A DNA stretch of 64,000 nucleotides, taken from NCBI GenBank assembly GCA_026416125.1, contig JAOAFT010000010.1, forward strand, positions 1-64,000, in the 5' to 3' direction. Below the pieces are notes generated by a model that saw only the letters and a list, made by a program, of their open reading frames with translations, was not told the DNA's origin and made no database searches. Made by a program: the position numbers and the translations under genes. This stretch comes from Bacteroidota bacterium. GTDB lineage: Bacteria > Bacteroidota > Ignavibacteria > UBA10030. This document shows positions 9,868-17,867 of the stretch, piece after piece (positions within the stretch are counted from its first letter, which is position 1; each line of letters begins with the position of its first letter).

Positions 9868-10036
9868 GAGCATTTCCCGGCAGGTCTTCTGGCTCGTCCA
9901 CTTTCTAGCTGCCTTCCCATCCCTTGTGCGGGACAGTGGCTGGGGTGCTAAAAAGCTTTTCTGGACTCACAGCTACGGGGATAGCTCCAGATTTTCACTG
10001 GATTCCCTTTTCATGCCTTTCGGCAACCGAGAAATG
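9868..10036 (-). promoter_or_regulatory. Cobalamin (adenosylcobalamin-type) riboswitch upstream of nrdD
   Basis: Read on the minus strand, the leader carries the conserved order of a cobalamin riboswitch: TCGGTTGCCG, AAAAGGGAATCCAGTG, GAGCTATCCCCGTAGCTGTGAG, then GCCACTG, ATGGGAAGGC, and the B12 box AGCCAGAAGACCTGCC. The nrdD start lies about 110 bases downstream. Between them are a small AGAGG/CCTCT hairpin and the GGAAGGAGG ribosome site. The CCUCU can pair with the GGAGG, so control of translation is possible, but I cannot decide between that and termination. High B12 would shut off nrdD, nrdG and probably metE. Confidence 0.95.
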
Positions 10037-10045
10037 TGCGTATGA

Positions 10046-10074
10046 ATTGTAAAAAGATTTCCAAGAGAAGTCAA
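10046..10074 (-). promoter_or_regulatory. Sigma-70-type promoter for the riboswitch-nrdD operon
   Basis: On the minus strand TTGACT (10074-10069) is followed after exactly 17 bases by TACAAT (10051-10046), placing the start of transcription a few bases before the riboswitch. The match to the classic -35/-10 consensus is strong. It is unlike the TTTG/TAnnTTTG promoters of class Bacteroidia. Confidence 0.75.
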
Positions 10075-10360
10075 ATGAAAATTTTAAAGAATCTCAATTC
10101 TAGTTTCTCTTGAAAAAAATCTAGCTTCCTACAAAAAATATAGAAAATTATATCTCTATCGTTCTCACTATTTCCACAATAATACCACTTAATGCATTGA
10201 GATGTATTGAAAGAATCTACCTGTAGATTCGTTATTCATTACTCATTGATAACAGTAAATGATTCCAATTTAACTTTAGCAGGTGAAATTGAATTTCGAA
10301 AATTTTCTCGTACCTTTCTGTTAAGAAAAGAGCCACCACACAAATGAGGGAGTATTTTTT
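10075..10360. other. Intergenic spacer between divergent nrdD and PLP-enzyme genes
   Basis: AT-rich spacer without an open frame I can support. It holds one clear hairpin, GAATCTAC-CT-GTAGATTC at 10213-10230. The PLP-enzyme promoter must lie here on the plus strand, but I see no convincing -35/-10 pair. I looked for a SAM riboswitch upstream of this Met/Cys gene and found none of its conserved motifs. Confidence 0.5.
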
Positions 10361-11632
10361 ATGGACAAACAAATTACCCTCCATGGGAAAACAAAGACTT
10401 TTAAACCTGAAAGTCTTATGATGAGTTACGGGTACCACCCTGAGTGGTCCGAAGGTGCAGTGAAATGTCCAATTTTTCAAACATCAACATTCGTATTTGC
10501 TACAGCGGAGGATGGAAAAGAATTTTTTGAAATTGCGTATGGTAAGAAAGAACCGGGCATTCATGGTGCGGGTCTCATTTACAGTCGAATTAACAATCCA
10601 GATTTAGAGATTCTCGAAGATCGCCTTACCCTATGGGATGAAGCAGAATCCTGCGCAGTATTCGAAAGCGGTATGGCAGCAATATGTACAACTCTTTTTG
10701 AATTTCTCCAACCGGGCGATGTTATTCTCTGTACTGAGCCAGTGTATGGAGGTACCGATCACTTGCTTAGTAGCATTCTCCCAAAGTATGGTATAACGAC
10801 ACTTGATTTTGACTGTTCCTTCTCGAAAGAACAAATTATCAAACTTGTGGAAAAAGCAAATGCGTCCAATCGCGTAAAACTTATTTTCATAGAAACACCA
10901 GCAAATCCAACAAATTCACTCTTTGATTTAGAAATGCTCGTTGATGTTGCGAACCATTTTTCCTCTGACACTCATCGAGTCATTACCGTTGTCGATAACA
11001 CATTCTTAGGTCCACTTTTTCAACATCCACTCAAATTTGGAGTTGATCTTGTCATTTATTCAGCGACAAAGTATATAGGGGGGCACAGTGATGTTGTTGC
11101 GGGAGCATGCGTAGGTCCGAAACACCTCATCTCAAGAATCAAATCTTTGCGGAGTATGTTCGGGAACATGGCCGGTCCCTGGACAGGGTGGCTTCTCTTA
11201 CGCAGCCTCGAAACACTTAAAATCCGTATGGAACGCGCAGCAACTACAGCACACTGCGTTGCAGAATGGCTTGCACACCATCCTAAAGTTGAGAAAGTAC
11301 ACTATCTCGGTCTTCTCCAACCAGGTACTCTTCAATACGAAATATATAAAAAGCAATGCCTAGGCCCCGGTGCAATGATAAGTTTCGAACTCCACGGCAC
11401 CGAAACGACGGCATTTAAATTCCTCAATGCTTTGAAGCTTTTTAAACTTGCTGTAAGTCTGGGTGGTACAGAATCGCTTGCCGAACACCCAGCAACTATG
11501 ACACACTCAGCTGTTAAACAACACAAGCAACGTGCCTTTGGGATAACTGAAAATTTGATACGTCTTTCGATCGGAATGGAAGATCCTGACGATTTGATCT
11601 GGGATATCGGACAAGCACTTGCAAGCATATAA
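10361..11632 (+). CDS. Cystathionine gamma-synthase / methionine gamma-lyase family PLP enzyme
   Basis: PLP-dependent enzyme of Cys/Met metabolism (423 aa), which joins or cleaves at the gamma carbon of homoserine- or methionine-type substrates. The PLP lysine is in YSATKYIGGHSD, and other family blocks are FESGMAA, IFIETPANPTN, VVDNTFLGP and the C-terminal GGTESLAEHPATMTHS with IRLSIGMED. The N-terminal extension YGYHPEWSEGAVKCPIFQTSTF marks a longer subgroup. Sequence alone does not separate a gamma-synthase from a gamma-lyase. It is divergent from the nrdD/metE operon, which would fit a role in methionine supply or turnover, and converges with the EamA transporter gene two bases away. Confidence 0.85.
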   Translation: MDKQITLHGKTKTFKPESLMMSYGYHPEWSEGAVKCPIFQTSTFVFATAEDGKEFFEIAYGKKEPGIHGAGLIYSRINNPDLEILEDRLTLWDEAESCAVFESGMAAICTTLFEFLQPGDVILCTEPVYGGTDHLLSSILPKYGITTLDFDCSFSKEQIIKLVEKANASNRVKLIFIETPANPTNSLFDLEMLVDVANHFSSDTHRVITVVDNTFLGPLFQHPLKFGVDLVIYSATKYIGGHSDVVAGACVGPKHLISRIKSLRSMFGNMAGPWTGWLLLRSLETLKIRMERAATTAHCVAEWLAHHPKVEKVHYLGLLQPGTLQYEIYKKQCLGPGAMISFELHGTETTAFKFLNALKLFKLAVSLGGTESLAEHPATMTHSAVKQHKQRAFGITENLIRLSIGMEDPDDLIWDIGQALASI

Positions 11633-11634
11633 AA

Positions 11635-12498
11635 TTACGGAGAATTAGTCTGTGTGAGGACAACACCAAGAATTGTGACAAAGGCTCCAAGAATGAAGTG
11701 AATATGTATCTCGTAGTTAAGGAATATCATCGAGAGAATTGTCGCAACCACTGGTTGACCATTCATGAACACAGCGAGAGATGTAGCATCAATTCTCCCA
11801 AGTGCATAGTACCACAACAAATAACTTACAACAGAGGTTCCCACCCCTAAGTAAAGGATTCCAACCCCATCCATTGGCGTTAGAGAGTTTAACGTCATAG
11901 CTGGTACTGAGAGAATTCCAAACGGAGCAATGACTATAAAACCAACAAGTGCAATGTACGCAGTCACTGGCAAAGCACCGTATTCAATAACAACGGACTT
12001 CCCAAGTGTTGTATAGAGTGACCAACAGAGAACAGCAAGAAGCATTATACAGTTCCCATACATGGAATCATTGTGAAAATTAATCCCCTTCTCGACAAGT
12101 ATGAAAGCAACACCGAGAAAAGCGAGGGTAACACCGGTAATCTTCTTTGGGTTGAGACGCTCCTTTGCAAACCTGGATGAAAAGAGCAATACGAAAATGG
12201 GGGTCGTTGCATAGAGAAGTGCACCATTTGCAGCTGTTGTAAATTTCAAGGCATAGAGGTAGAGAAATTGATTGATAACAGCAAGAATTCCTAAGAATAG
12301 TAAGAGGTTTCTGTGTTTCCTTGAGAACGAAAATTTCATTCGACGACACTGAATTAAGAGTAAAAATCCAGAAACAGAGAGAAGGCTACGAAAAAAGGTT
12401 AATGGGAGTGCATCGACGTGCTGGATTACTGATTTTGCAACAACATGGGTGCCACTCGCAATCAGTAGTTGAAGTAGTAGAACTATGTAGATAGACAT
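11635..12498 (-). CDS. EamA/DMT family transporter
   Basis: Inner-membrane protein of the drug/metabolite transporter superfamily (287 aa, about ten hydrophobic segments in two EamA repeats). Typical segments are the N-terminal LLQLLIASGTHVVAKSV, FLYLYALKFTTAANGALLYATTPIFVLLFS in repeat one, and VVATILSMIFLNYEIHIHFILGAFVTILGVVL at the C-terminus. Substrate is unknown; family members export amino acids or metabolites. Its position tail to tail with a Met/Cys enzyme does not imply co-transcription. Confidence 0.85.
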   Translation of the reverse strand: MSIYIVLLLQLLIASGTHVVAKSVIQHVDALPLTFFRSLLSVSGFLLLIQCRRMKFSFSRKHRNLLLFLGILAVINQFLYLYALKFTTAANGALLYATTPIFVLLFSSRFAKERLNPKKITGVTLAFLGVAFILVEKGINFHNDSMYGNCIMLLAVLCWSLYTTLGKSVVIEYGALPVTAYIALVGFIVIAPFGILSVPAMTLNSLTPMDGVGILYLGVGTSVVSYLLWYYALGRIDATSLAVFMNGQPVVATILSMIFLNYEIHIHFILGAFVTILGVVLTQTNSP

Positions 12499-12645
12499 AA
12501 CACACTTAATATACTACATTTTTCCTGAATTAATTTCAGTCGGAGCATCAAAGAGCATTGACTTTTCAGTTGAAACTACGTAGAATCACTCAAGAATATT
12601 TCGTATTTTTTGTGTGAATGTAAGCTACTGGAAACATCTTTCCCA

Positions 12646-13752
12646 ATGGAAAACGAAAAAATTACAGTACTCATCGCTGATGACGAAGACCCTCTTCGGA
12701 CAACAATAGCTGCATGGCTTACAGATGAAGGCTTTGACGTAGACGAAGCATCATCTGGAATAGAAGCTATTGCAAAAATCCAAGCAAAAGACTTTGATAT
12801 TGCAATGCTCGACATTAAAATGCCTGGCGTCAATGGACTCGAAGTGTTACGATATATCAAAAAGAATTCGTCGTTAACTGAGGTTGTGATGATGACAGGT
12901 ATGAGCGATATTAGCATGGCCGTTGAGGCCATGAAGCTCGGTGCAAAGGAGTACCTTACAAAACCGATTGATATGGAACAACTTGTCCCTCAACTTCGAG
13001 CAATCATCCAGAAGCGAAATGCCGAAGACCGAATTCGTCGCTTGCAAGCTGAACATACATCTCGCCTTTTGTACGACCTTCACACCCCCATTGCCGGCTT
13101 GAAACAAAGTATTGGATATTTACTCAAAGAAATGGCTGGCCCACTGACAGATCACCAACGTGAACTCCTCGAGTACATGACTTCCTCAATTGATAAAGTA
13201 ATTGCTATTTTGAACGATATGATGGATTTAACAAAATTGGAAGGCGGAAGAGTACGACTCAATAAAGGAATTGGAAGTCTCCCAATGACAGTGCAAAATG
13301 TTTGCCATGAGTACCAGGTCCCCATGCAATCAAAATCAATAACGTTCGATTTCTATGCTGATACAGAACTCCCTGCACTTGACTACGACGCAGAAAAAAT
13401 TTCCCAAGTACTTCATACAATACTAAGTAATGCAATTGCCCATACACCTGAACGTGGTGCAATCGTCGTTCAGGTCCAGCGAGCAGCGCTTGTCCTTGAA
13501 GAGGGACAAAAGCCCCAAGACCATGTTGTTGTATCGATCTTCAATACAGGGAAAGGAATCCCAAGAGACGAGATTCCCTACATTTTCGAACGCTATCGTG
13601 AAATTCTAACAGGCAAGACAAGCGAATCCAAACGATCGGGGTTGGGCCTCATTATTGCTCAACGTATTATCGAAGCACACAATGGAAAAATATGGGTCGA
13701 GTCTGAACCAGGGAAAAGTGTGACATTTTACTTCGCACTCCCTATTCGTTAA
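12646..13752 (+). CDS. Response receiver-histidine kinase hybrid with altered phosphoacceptor box
   Basis: 368-aa signalling protein: an N-terminal receiver (LIADDED, phospho-Asp in MLDIKMPG, Lys in LTKPID), a HisKA-like helix pair, and a C-terminal HATPase with N box SNAIAHTP, G1 box NTGKGIP and G2 box RSGLGL. In the HisKA box the expected H-E/D-L-R-T-P reads Y-D-L-H-T-P, so the phosphoacceptor position is Tyr143 and a His sits three residues later. Autophosphorylation is therefore doubtful; it may act as a phosphatase or scaffold. I use the ATG at 12646, since the longer frame begins with TTG at 12610 and adds 12 residues before the receiver. It lies 18 bp before an NtrC-type regulator, a probable partner. 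Confidence 0.85.
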   Translation: MENEKITVLIADDEDPLRTTIAAWLTDEGFDVDEASSGIEAIAKIQAKDFDIAMLDIKMPGVNGLEVLRYIKKNSSLTEVVMMTGMSDISMAVEAMKLGAKEYLTKPIDMEQLVPQLRAIIQKRNAEDRIRRLQAEHTSRLLYDLHTPIAGLKQSIGYLLKEMAGPLTDHQRELLEYMTSSIDKVIAILNDMMDLTKLEGGRVRLNKGIGSLPMTVQNVCHEYQVPMQSKSITFDFYADTELPALDYDAEKISQVLHTILSNAIAHTPERGAIVVQVQRAALVLEEGQKPQDHVVVSIFNTGKGIPRDEIPYIFERYREILTGKTSESKRSGLGLIIAQRIIEAHNGKIWVESEPGKSVTFYFALPIR

Positions 13753-13770
13753 TCTTACGAAAGGCTACCT

Positions 13771-15153
13771 ATGGCAGAGAAAAAAGTCTCTATCCTCGTT
13801 GTTGATGATGAAACAGCGTTTTTACAAGTTGTTGAGTCATTACTCGAAAATGAAGGTTACTCTGTCAGCACTGCTATCGATGGTGTAGCTGCAATCAATC
13901 TTCTTCAACAAAAAACATTTGACGTCGTTCTTTTGGATATAAAATTACCTCGTGTTGACGGTATTGAAGTTCTGAAGTTTATTCACGAGCACTTTCTTAA
14001 CACCCAGGTTATTATGCTCACAGGAGTCCACGATATTAAAACTGCAGTCGAGTGTATGAACCTGGGAGCATTTAACTATGTAACAAAACCGTACTCAGCT
14101 GATGAACTTTTAAGAACTATTGAACGGGCTGTTGAGCAGAAACGACTTCGCATTGAGAACAAAGCACTACGATCTGAATTGTCTCGTCACGTTTTTGCAG
14201 ACAATATCATTGGCGAGAGTAAATCGATGCTCGAACTTCTTAACATAGCAGCAAAGGTTGCTCCAACCGATTCACCCGTACTCATTCAGGGAGCAAGTGG
14301 GACCGGAAAAGAATTAATCGCTCATTTTGTCCACAAGAATAGTCAACGGAGTGATAAACAATTTGTTGCCCTCAATTGTGCTTCTATTCCTGAAAATCTT
14401 CTTGAAAGTGAACTTTTTGGACATGAAAAAGGTGCATTTACAGACGCACACCAAACTAAGCAAGGGATCGTTGAAATCGCTGATGGTGGTACACTTTTCC
14501 TCGATGAGATAGGCGAAATAAGTCTCACTCTTCAACCGAAACTACTTCGTTTCTTACAAACAGGTGAATTTCGCCGCGTTGGTGGAAATAAAACACTCAG
14601 GTCAGATGTCCGTGTTATTTCAGCTACTAATAAAAATCTTATCGACGAGGTTTCTCTTGGTCGATTCCGTGAAGATTTAATGTACCGCATCAACGTTATT
14701 ACCCTTAACGTTCCCTCGCTCAAAGATCGCAAGGAAGATATTCCTCTCCTCGTAGATTATTTCCTCAAGAACCGTGTTCGCCCACGGGGATTGATTATGA
14801 TCGAGCCTAAAGCACTTGAGTTACTTATGAAGTACGATTGGCCAGGAAACGTGCGCGAACTCGAGAATGTTATTGAACGCGCAAGCATTTTATGCAAAGA
14901 TAACCTAATCCGTGTTGAAGATATCTCTTTGCCAATAGGACTTCGTTCAGCAATCCAGAAAGAAGCTCCTCGCGATGTTAGCGGTATACAAATTGGAGCT
15001 GCTGTACCTATTCGCGAAATAGAAAAGGCACATATTGCTGCTGTCTTAAACTCAGTCGGTTGGAATAAGAATGTTGCTGCAAAAATTCTTGAAATAAGTC
15101 TAAAAACTCTCTATACAAAAATACAGCAGTACAACATTACGAAACCCGAATAA
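13771..15153 (+). CDS. NtrC-family sigma-54 dependent response regulator
   Basis: 460-aa transcription activator: a receiver (VVDDETAF, phospho-Asp in VLLDIKLPR, Lys in VTKPYS), an AAA+ domain with Walker A GASGTGKE and Walker [12 protein letters not shown], and a C-terminal Fis-type helix-turn-helix ([20 protein letters not shown]). The sigma-54 contact loop reads GAFTDA in EKGAFTDAH, a common variant of GAFTGA. Arg-finger region [11 protein letters not shown] is present. It presumably activates sigma-54 promoters in response to the hybrid kinase just upstream. Targets are unknown. Confidence 0.95.
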   Translation: MAEKKVSILVVDDETAFLQVVESLLENEGYSVSTAIDGVAAINLLQQKTFDVVLLDIKLPRVDGIEVLKFIHEHFLNTQVIMLTGVHDIKTAVECMNLGAFNYVTKPYSADELLRTIERAVEQKRLRIENKALRSELSRHVFADNIIGESKSMLELLNIAAKVAPTDSPVLIQGASGTGKELIAHFVHKNSQRSDKQFVALNCASIPENLLESELFGHEKGAFTDAHQTKQGIVEIADGGTLFLDEIGEISLTLQPKLLRFLQTGEFRRVGGNKTLRSDVRVISATNKNLIDEVSLGRFREDLMYRINVITLNVPSLKDRKEDIPLLVDYFLKNRVRPRGLIMIEPKALELLMKYDWPGNVRELENVIERASILCKDNLIRVEDISLPIGLRSAIQKEAPRDVSGIQIGAAVPIREIEKAHIAAVLNSVGWNKNVAAKILEISLKTLYTKIQQYNITKPE

Positions 15154-15167
15154 GTAGTGGGTGGACT

Positions 15168-15659
15168 ATGCTCTGTTACTTTGTCAGACATGGGGAAACC
15201 GAACAATCACATTCTATCCATGAGAGCGAACGAAAGCTTTCTGATTTTGGACTCCAGCAAGCAAAAACTGTAGGGCTATTCATTTCAAAGTTACATCCTC
15301 TCCCTGAGTTAATTTTGACCAGCCCGCTTTTAAGAGCCCAACAAACAGCAACCGTAATCAATGAGTACTTACATCTCCCTGTTGAATGTACTGAGTACCT
15401 CCTCAACGGTGTCGATATACGGCAACTTTTTAATCTCCTCAATGCAAACCCTCATACCTCTTTAGTACTCGTTGGACATCAACCATCGCTCGGAGAAATT
15501 ATTTCCATTCTCCTTTCCCATACAACCGACATCGAAATTCAAATTAAGCCATGTACTCTTGTAGCTGTCGATATTCCAAAACCAGTAAAACCAGGAAATG
15601 GAAAATTGCTTTTCATTGTCCCTTATACACTCATCGAAGAACAATGGAAGAAGGAGTAA
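15168..15659 (+). CDS. sixA: Phosphohistidine phosphatase SixA
   Basis: Histidine phosphatase of the phosphoglycerate-mutase fold (163 aa) that removes phosphate from phospho-His. The RHG motif is at residues 7-9 (FVRHGETEQ), followed by LSDFGLQQA, LTSPLLRAQQTA and VGHQPSLGE, which carry the further active-site Arg and His. SixA proteins act on His-containing phosphotransfer domains. It starts 14 bases after the sigma-54 regulator stop, so a signalling role in the same unit is likely. Confidence 0.9.
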   Translation: MLCYFVRHGETEQSHSIHESERKLSDFGLQQAKTVGLFISKLHPLPELILTSPLLRAQQTATVINEYLHLPVECTEYLLNGVDIRQLFNLLNANPHTSLVLVGHQPSLGEIISILLSHTTDIEIQIKPCTLVAVDIPKPVKPGNGKLLFIVPYTLIEEQWKKE

Positions 15660-15662
15660 CCA

Positions 15663-16148
15663 ATGGAACTGAAAATCGTAAAAATTCATAAACCTGACAC
15701 AGTCAATGTTATTCTTGGTCAATCACATTTCATCAAAACCGTCGAAGATCTCCATGAGGCGATTGTCCAAACAAATCCAACGATGAAATTTGGCATTGGC
15801 TTTTGTGAATCTTCCGGCGCAGCACTTGTGCGATGGTCTGGTAATGATCAAGCAATGATCGACCTAGCGAAGCAAAATGCTTTTACCCTTGGGTGTGGTC
15901 ATTCTTTCCTCGTTTTCATAGATCAGGGATACCCGATTAACATCCTCAATACCATTAAGAGCGTTCCAGAAGTATGCCGCATCTATTGTGCTACCGCAAA
16001 TCCTCTTGAAGTAATCGTTGCGGAAACTGATCAAGGTCGCGGTATTCTCGGTGTAATTGACGGTGTCCGCACAAAAGGAATTGAAAGTGATGACGATATC
16101 AAGTGGCGTAAAGAATTCCTTCGCAAAATCGGATATAAACTTGGATAA
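15663..16148 (+). CDS. Adenosine-specific kinase family protein (PF04008)
   Basis: 161-aa protein of the small family named after an archaeal adenosine-binding protein. Recognised by the overall pattern, including VNVILGQSHFIKTVEDLHEAI, FGIGFCESSGAALVRWSGND and CATANPLEVIVAET, which run the full length. The biochemical role in bacteria is not settled. A good ribosome site, GAAGGAG, precedes the ATG, three bases after sixA. It sits between sixA and the RidA gene in a tightly spaced plus-strand run. Confidence 0.85.
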   Translation: MELKIVKIHKPDTVNVILGQSHFIKTVEDLHEAIVQTNPTMKFGIGFCESSGAALVRWSGNDQAMIDLAKQNAFTLGCGHSFLVFIDQGYPINILNTIKSVPEVCRIYCATANPLEVIVAETDQGRGILGVIDGVRTKGIESDDDIKWRKEFLRKIGYKLG

Positions 16149-16150
16149 CA

Positions 16151-16642
16151 ATGATATCTTTATCGCAAAGATCAATAATAATAGTCATCCTGCTCATTCA
16201 GTTTCATGGATGCCGAACAGAAAATCAGAATATTAATACACAAACTCACCAAACAATGGTACAGGTTAATCATTATACATCACCAGAAATTTCAGGACCA
16301 TATTCACAGGCTGTACGATGTGGCAACTTTCTCTTTGTTGGAAGTCAATCGAGTACTGACCTTAAAACATTGGAATTCATTGATGGCACTATTGAACAAC
16401 AAACTCAAATTGTGCTAAATAACATTGTAAAAATTTTAAACGATGCAGGGTACGATTCATCTCATATTGTTCACTGCACTATCTATCTGAGAGATAGGAA
16501 CGACTACCAAAAAATGAATCTTGTGTACGGTGGGTACTTTGAAGAAGGAAAATACCCAACACGGTCAGTAATTATTGGGACCGAGTTTCGAAACCCAAAA
16601 ACGCGTGTTGAAATATCTGCTATTGCATATAAACCACACTGA
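16151..16642 (+). CDS. RidA/YjgF family protein with N-terminal signal or lipoprotein segment
   Basis: The last 125 residues are a RidA (enamine/imine deaminase) domain: PEISGPYSQAVRCGNFLFVGSQ, the conserved Arg in YPTRSVIIG, and VEISAIAY. They are preceded by about 35 residues starting with a hydrophobic stretch and ending in FHGC, a weak lipobox. If used, this would place the enzyme outside the inner membrane, unusual for RidA. The alternative start, ATG at 16256, gives a normal cytoplasmic RidA but has no ribosome site. The frame from 16151 starts two bases after the previous stop, which favours the long form. RidA removes reactive enamines from PLP enzymes. Confidence 0.8.
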   Translation: MISLSQRSIIIVILLIQFHGCRTENQNINTQTHQTMVQVNHYTSPEISGPYSQAVRCGNFLFVGSQSSTDLKTLEFIDGTIEQQTQIVLNNIVKILNDAGYDSSHIVHCTIYLRDRNDYQKMNLVYGGYFEEGKYPTRSVIIGTEFRNPKTRVEISAIAYKPH

Positions 16643-17863
16643 ATGAATTTAGTACTTCGTAATATACGGCAACTGGTAACTGTCGCAGCACATAGTACAC
16701 CGTTTATAACTGGAAACTCAATGAGAGAACTTACTTGTTTAGCCAATGCAACTCTCGTTATTCAAAACGGTAAAATTGTATGGATCGGTCCAGAATCCAC
16801 CTTTCATCCTACATCGTTTTCTGACATTGATTCCTTTGATGCATCGGAATACGTTATTCTTCCCGGTTTCATTGATGGACTCACTCTTCCTTTCTTTGTC
16901 GATTCATGGACGTCTGTATTTACTCCGTGGTCTGAACCGTGGGAAGCTAGAGCCTCATTTCAAAAATACGAGATTATGAACTCCCTGTTAACCCAAATAC
17001 CAAAAGCACAAATAAAAAAAGCACTCCAATCACACCTCGAAAAATTCTTTAACTGTGGAACTACGACTACAGTATGCGCAGTAGGTTGTACAGCTTCTGA
17101 AAATCTTCATCTCCTCCTGTTTCATACTATACGGGAATTAACCCAAGAACTCCTAATAGATCTTATTCCATCGTACTACATTCCGCCAGTACCTGTAGAA
17201 TCAGATTGCGAGTCATATACGAAATGGCTTCTCCATCGATTTCTTCCTTACTTAAGGGAGCGCTTCTCAATTTCACATATCACTTTCGAGTGGAGTACAT
17301 ACCCAGAGAAACAAATCCGCCAAATCTTACAGGGTACTAATTCCCTTGGAATTCACAAGATTACATTCATTGATACCTACCATAGAACGAATAGCACTTA
17401 CCTCATAAATCAAATTCCGCACTCACTATGTTTCCTTACTGCGCCACCGACTGAAAACGACATTAGGTTATTTCACCAAAATAAATCCGTTGTTCTTCTT
17501 AGTCCAAGCTATTTTCTCTTTACAAAGCAACAATCTTTTTCAGTACGCTCTCTCATCGATGCTAAGATTCCTCTCGTTCTTGCTTCGTATTTCCATCCTC
17601 TCCTCATGCGAACACCATCTATGCAGTGTATTCTTTCACTTGCTTGTACATACTTTGACCTAACACCAGAAGAAGCCATTGTTGCTGCTACGTACAACTC
17701 TGCAGCAGCGTATAGTTCTTCATCAATACTAGGAAGTATCGAAGTTGGGAAACGAGCAGATCTCATTCTTGCGCGATGTTCTTCATACCATGAGATAATT
17801 TTTGAACCAGGAATCAACCACATACGGTATGTAGTCAAAAATGGCACTTTACTTAAACTCTAA
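16643..17863 (+). CDS. Imidazolonepropionase-like amidohydrolase lacking the HxH metal site
   Basis: 406-aa amidohydrolase-fold protein resembling HutI, which opens imidazolone propionate to formiminoglutamate in histidine breakdown. Similar blocks are the N-terminal LVIQNGKIVWIGP, VILPGFIDG (residues 71-79), and the C-terminal LTPEEAIVAATYNSAAA and GSIEVGKRADLILA. The metal-binding H-T-H after PGFID reads L80-T-L82, and the later Asp region reads LVLASYFHP where HutI has a D-x-N-P-G. It is therefore probably not a metal-dependent hydrolase of the usual kind. The ATG overlaps the RidA stop region (TGAATG) and ftcD begins four bases after its stop. It could be a pseudoenzyme, a partner of FtcD, or a hydrolase with a new site. 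Confidence 0.65.
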   Translation: MNLVLRNIRQLVTVAAHSTPFITGNSMRELTCLANATLVIQNGKIVWIGPESTFHPTSFSDIDSFDASEYVILPGFIDGLTLPFFVDSWTSVFTPWSEPWEARASFQKYEIMNSLLTQIPKAQIKKALQSHLEKFFNCGTTTTVCAVGCTASENLHLLLFHTIRELTQELLIDLIPSYYIPPVPVESDCESYTKWLLHRFLPYLRERFSISHITFEWSTYPEKQIRQILQGTNSLGIHKITFIDTYHRTNSTYLINQIPHSLCFLTAPPTENDIRLFHQNKSVVLLSPSYFLFTKQQSFSVRSLIDAKIPLVLASYFHPLLMRTPSMQCILSLACTYFDLTPEEAIVAATYNSAAAYSSSSILGSIEVGKRADLILARCSSYHEIIFEPGINHIRYVVKNGTLLKL

Positions 17864-17867
17864 CACA

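Noticed and set aside
10241-10360. SAM or other sulphur riboswitch before the PLP enzyme
   Set aside because: None of the conserved SAM-I or SAM-II motifs is present; only a short hairpin.
12610-12645. TTG start of the hybrid kinase
   Set aside because: No ribosome site, and it adds 12 Cys-containing residues before a receiver that begins cleanly at the ATG.
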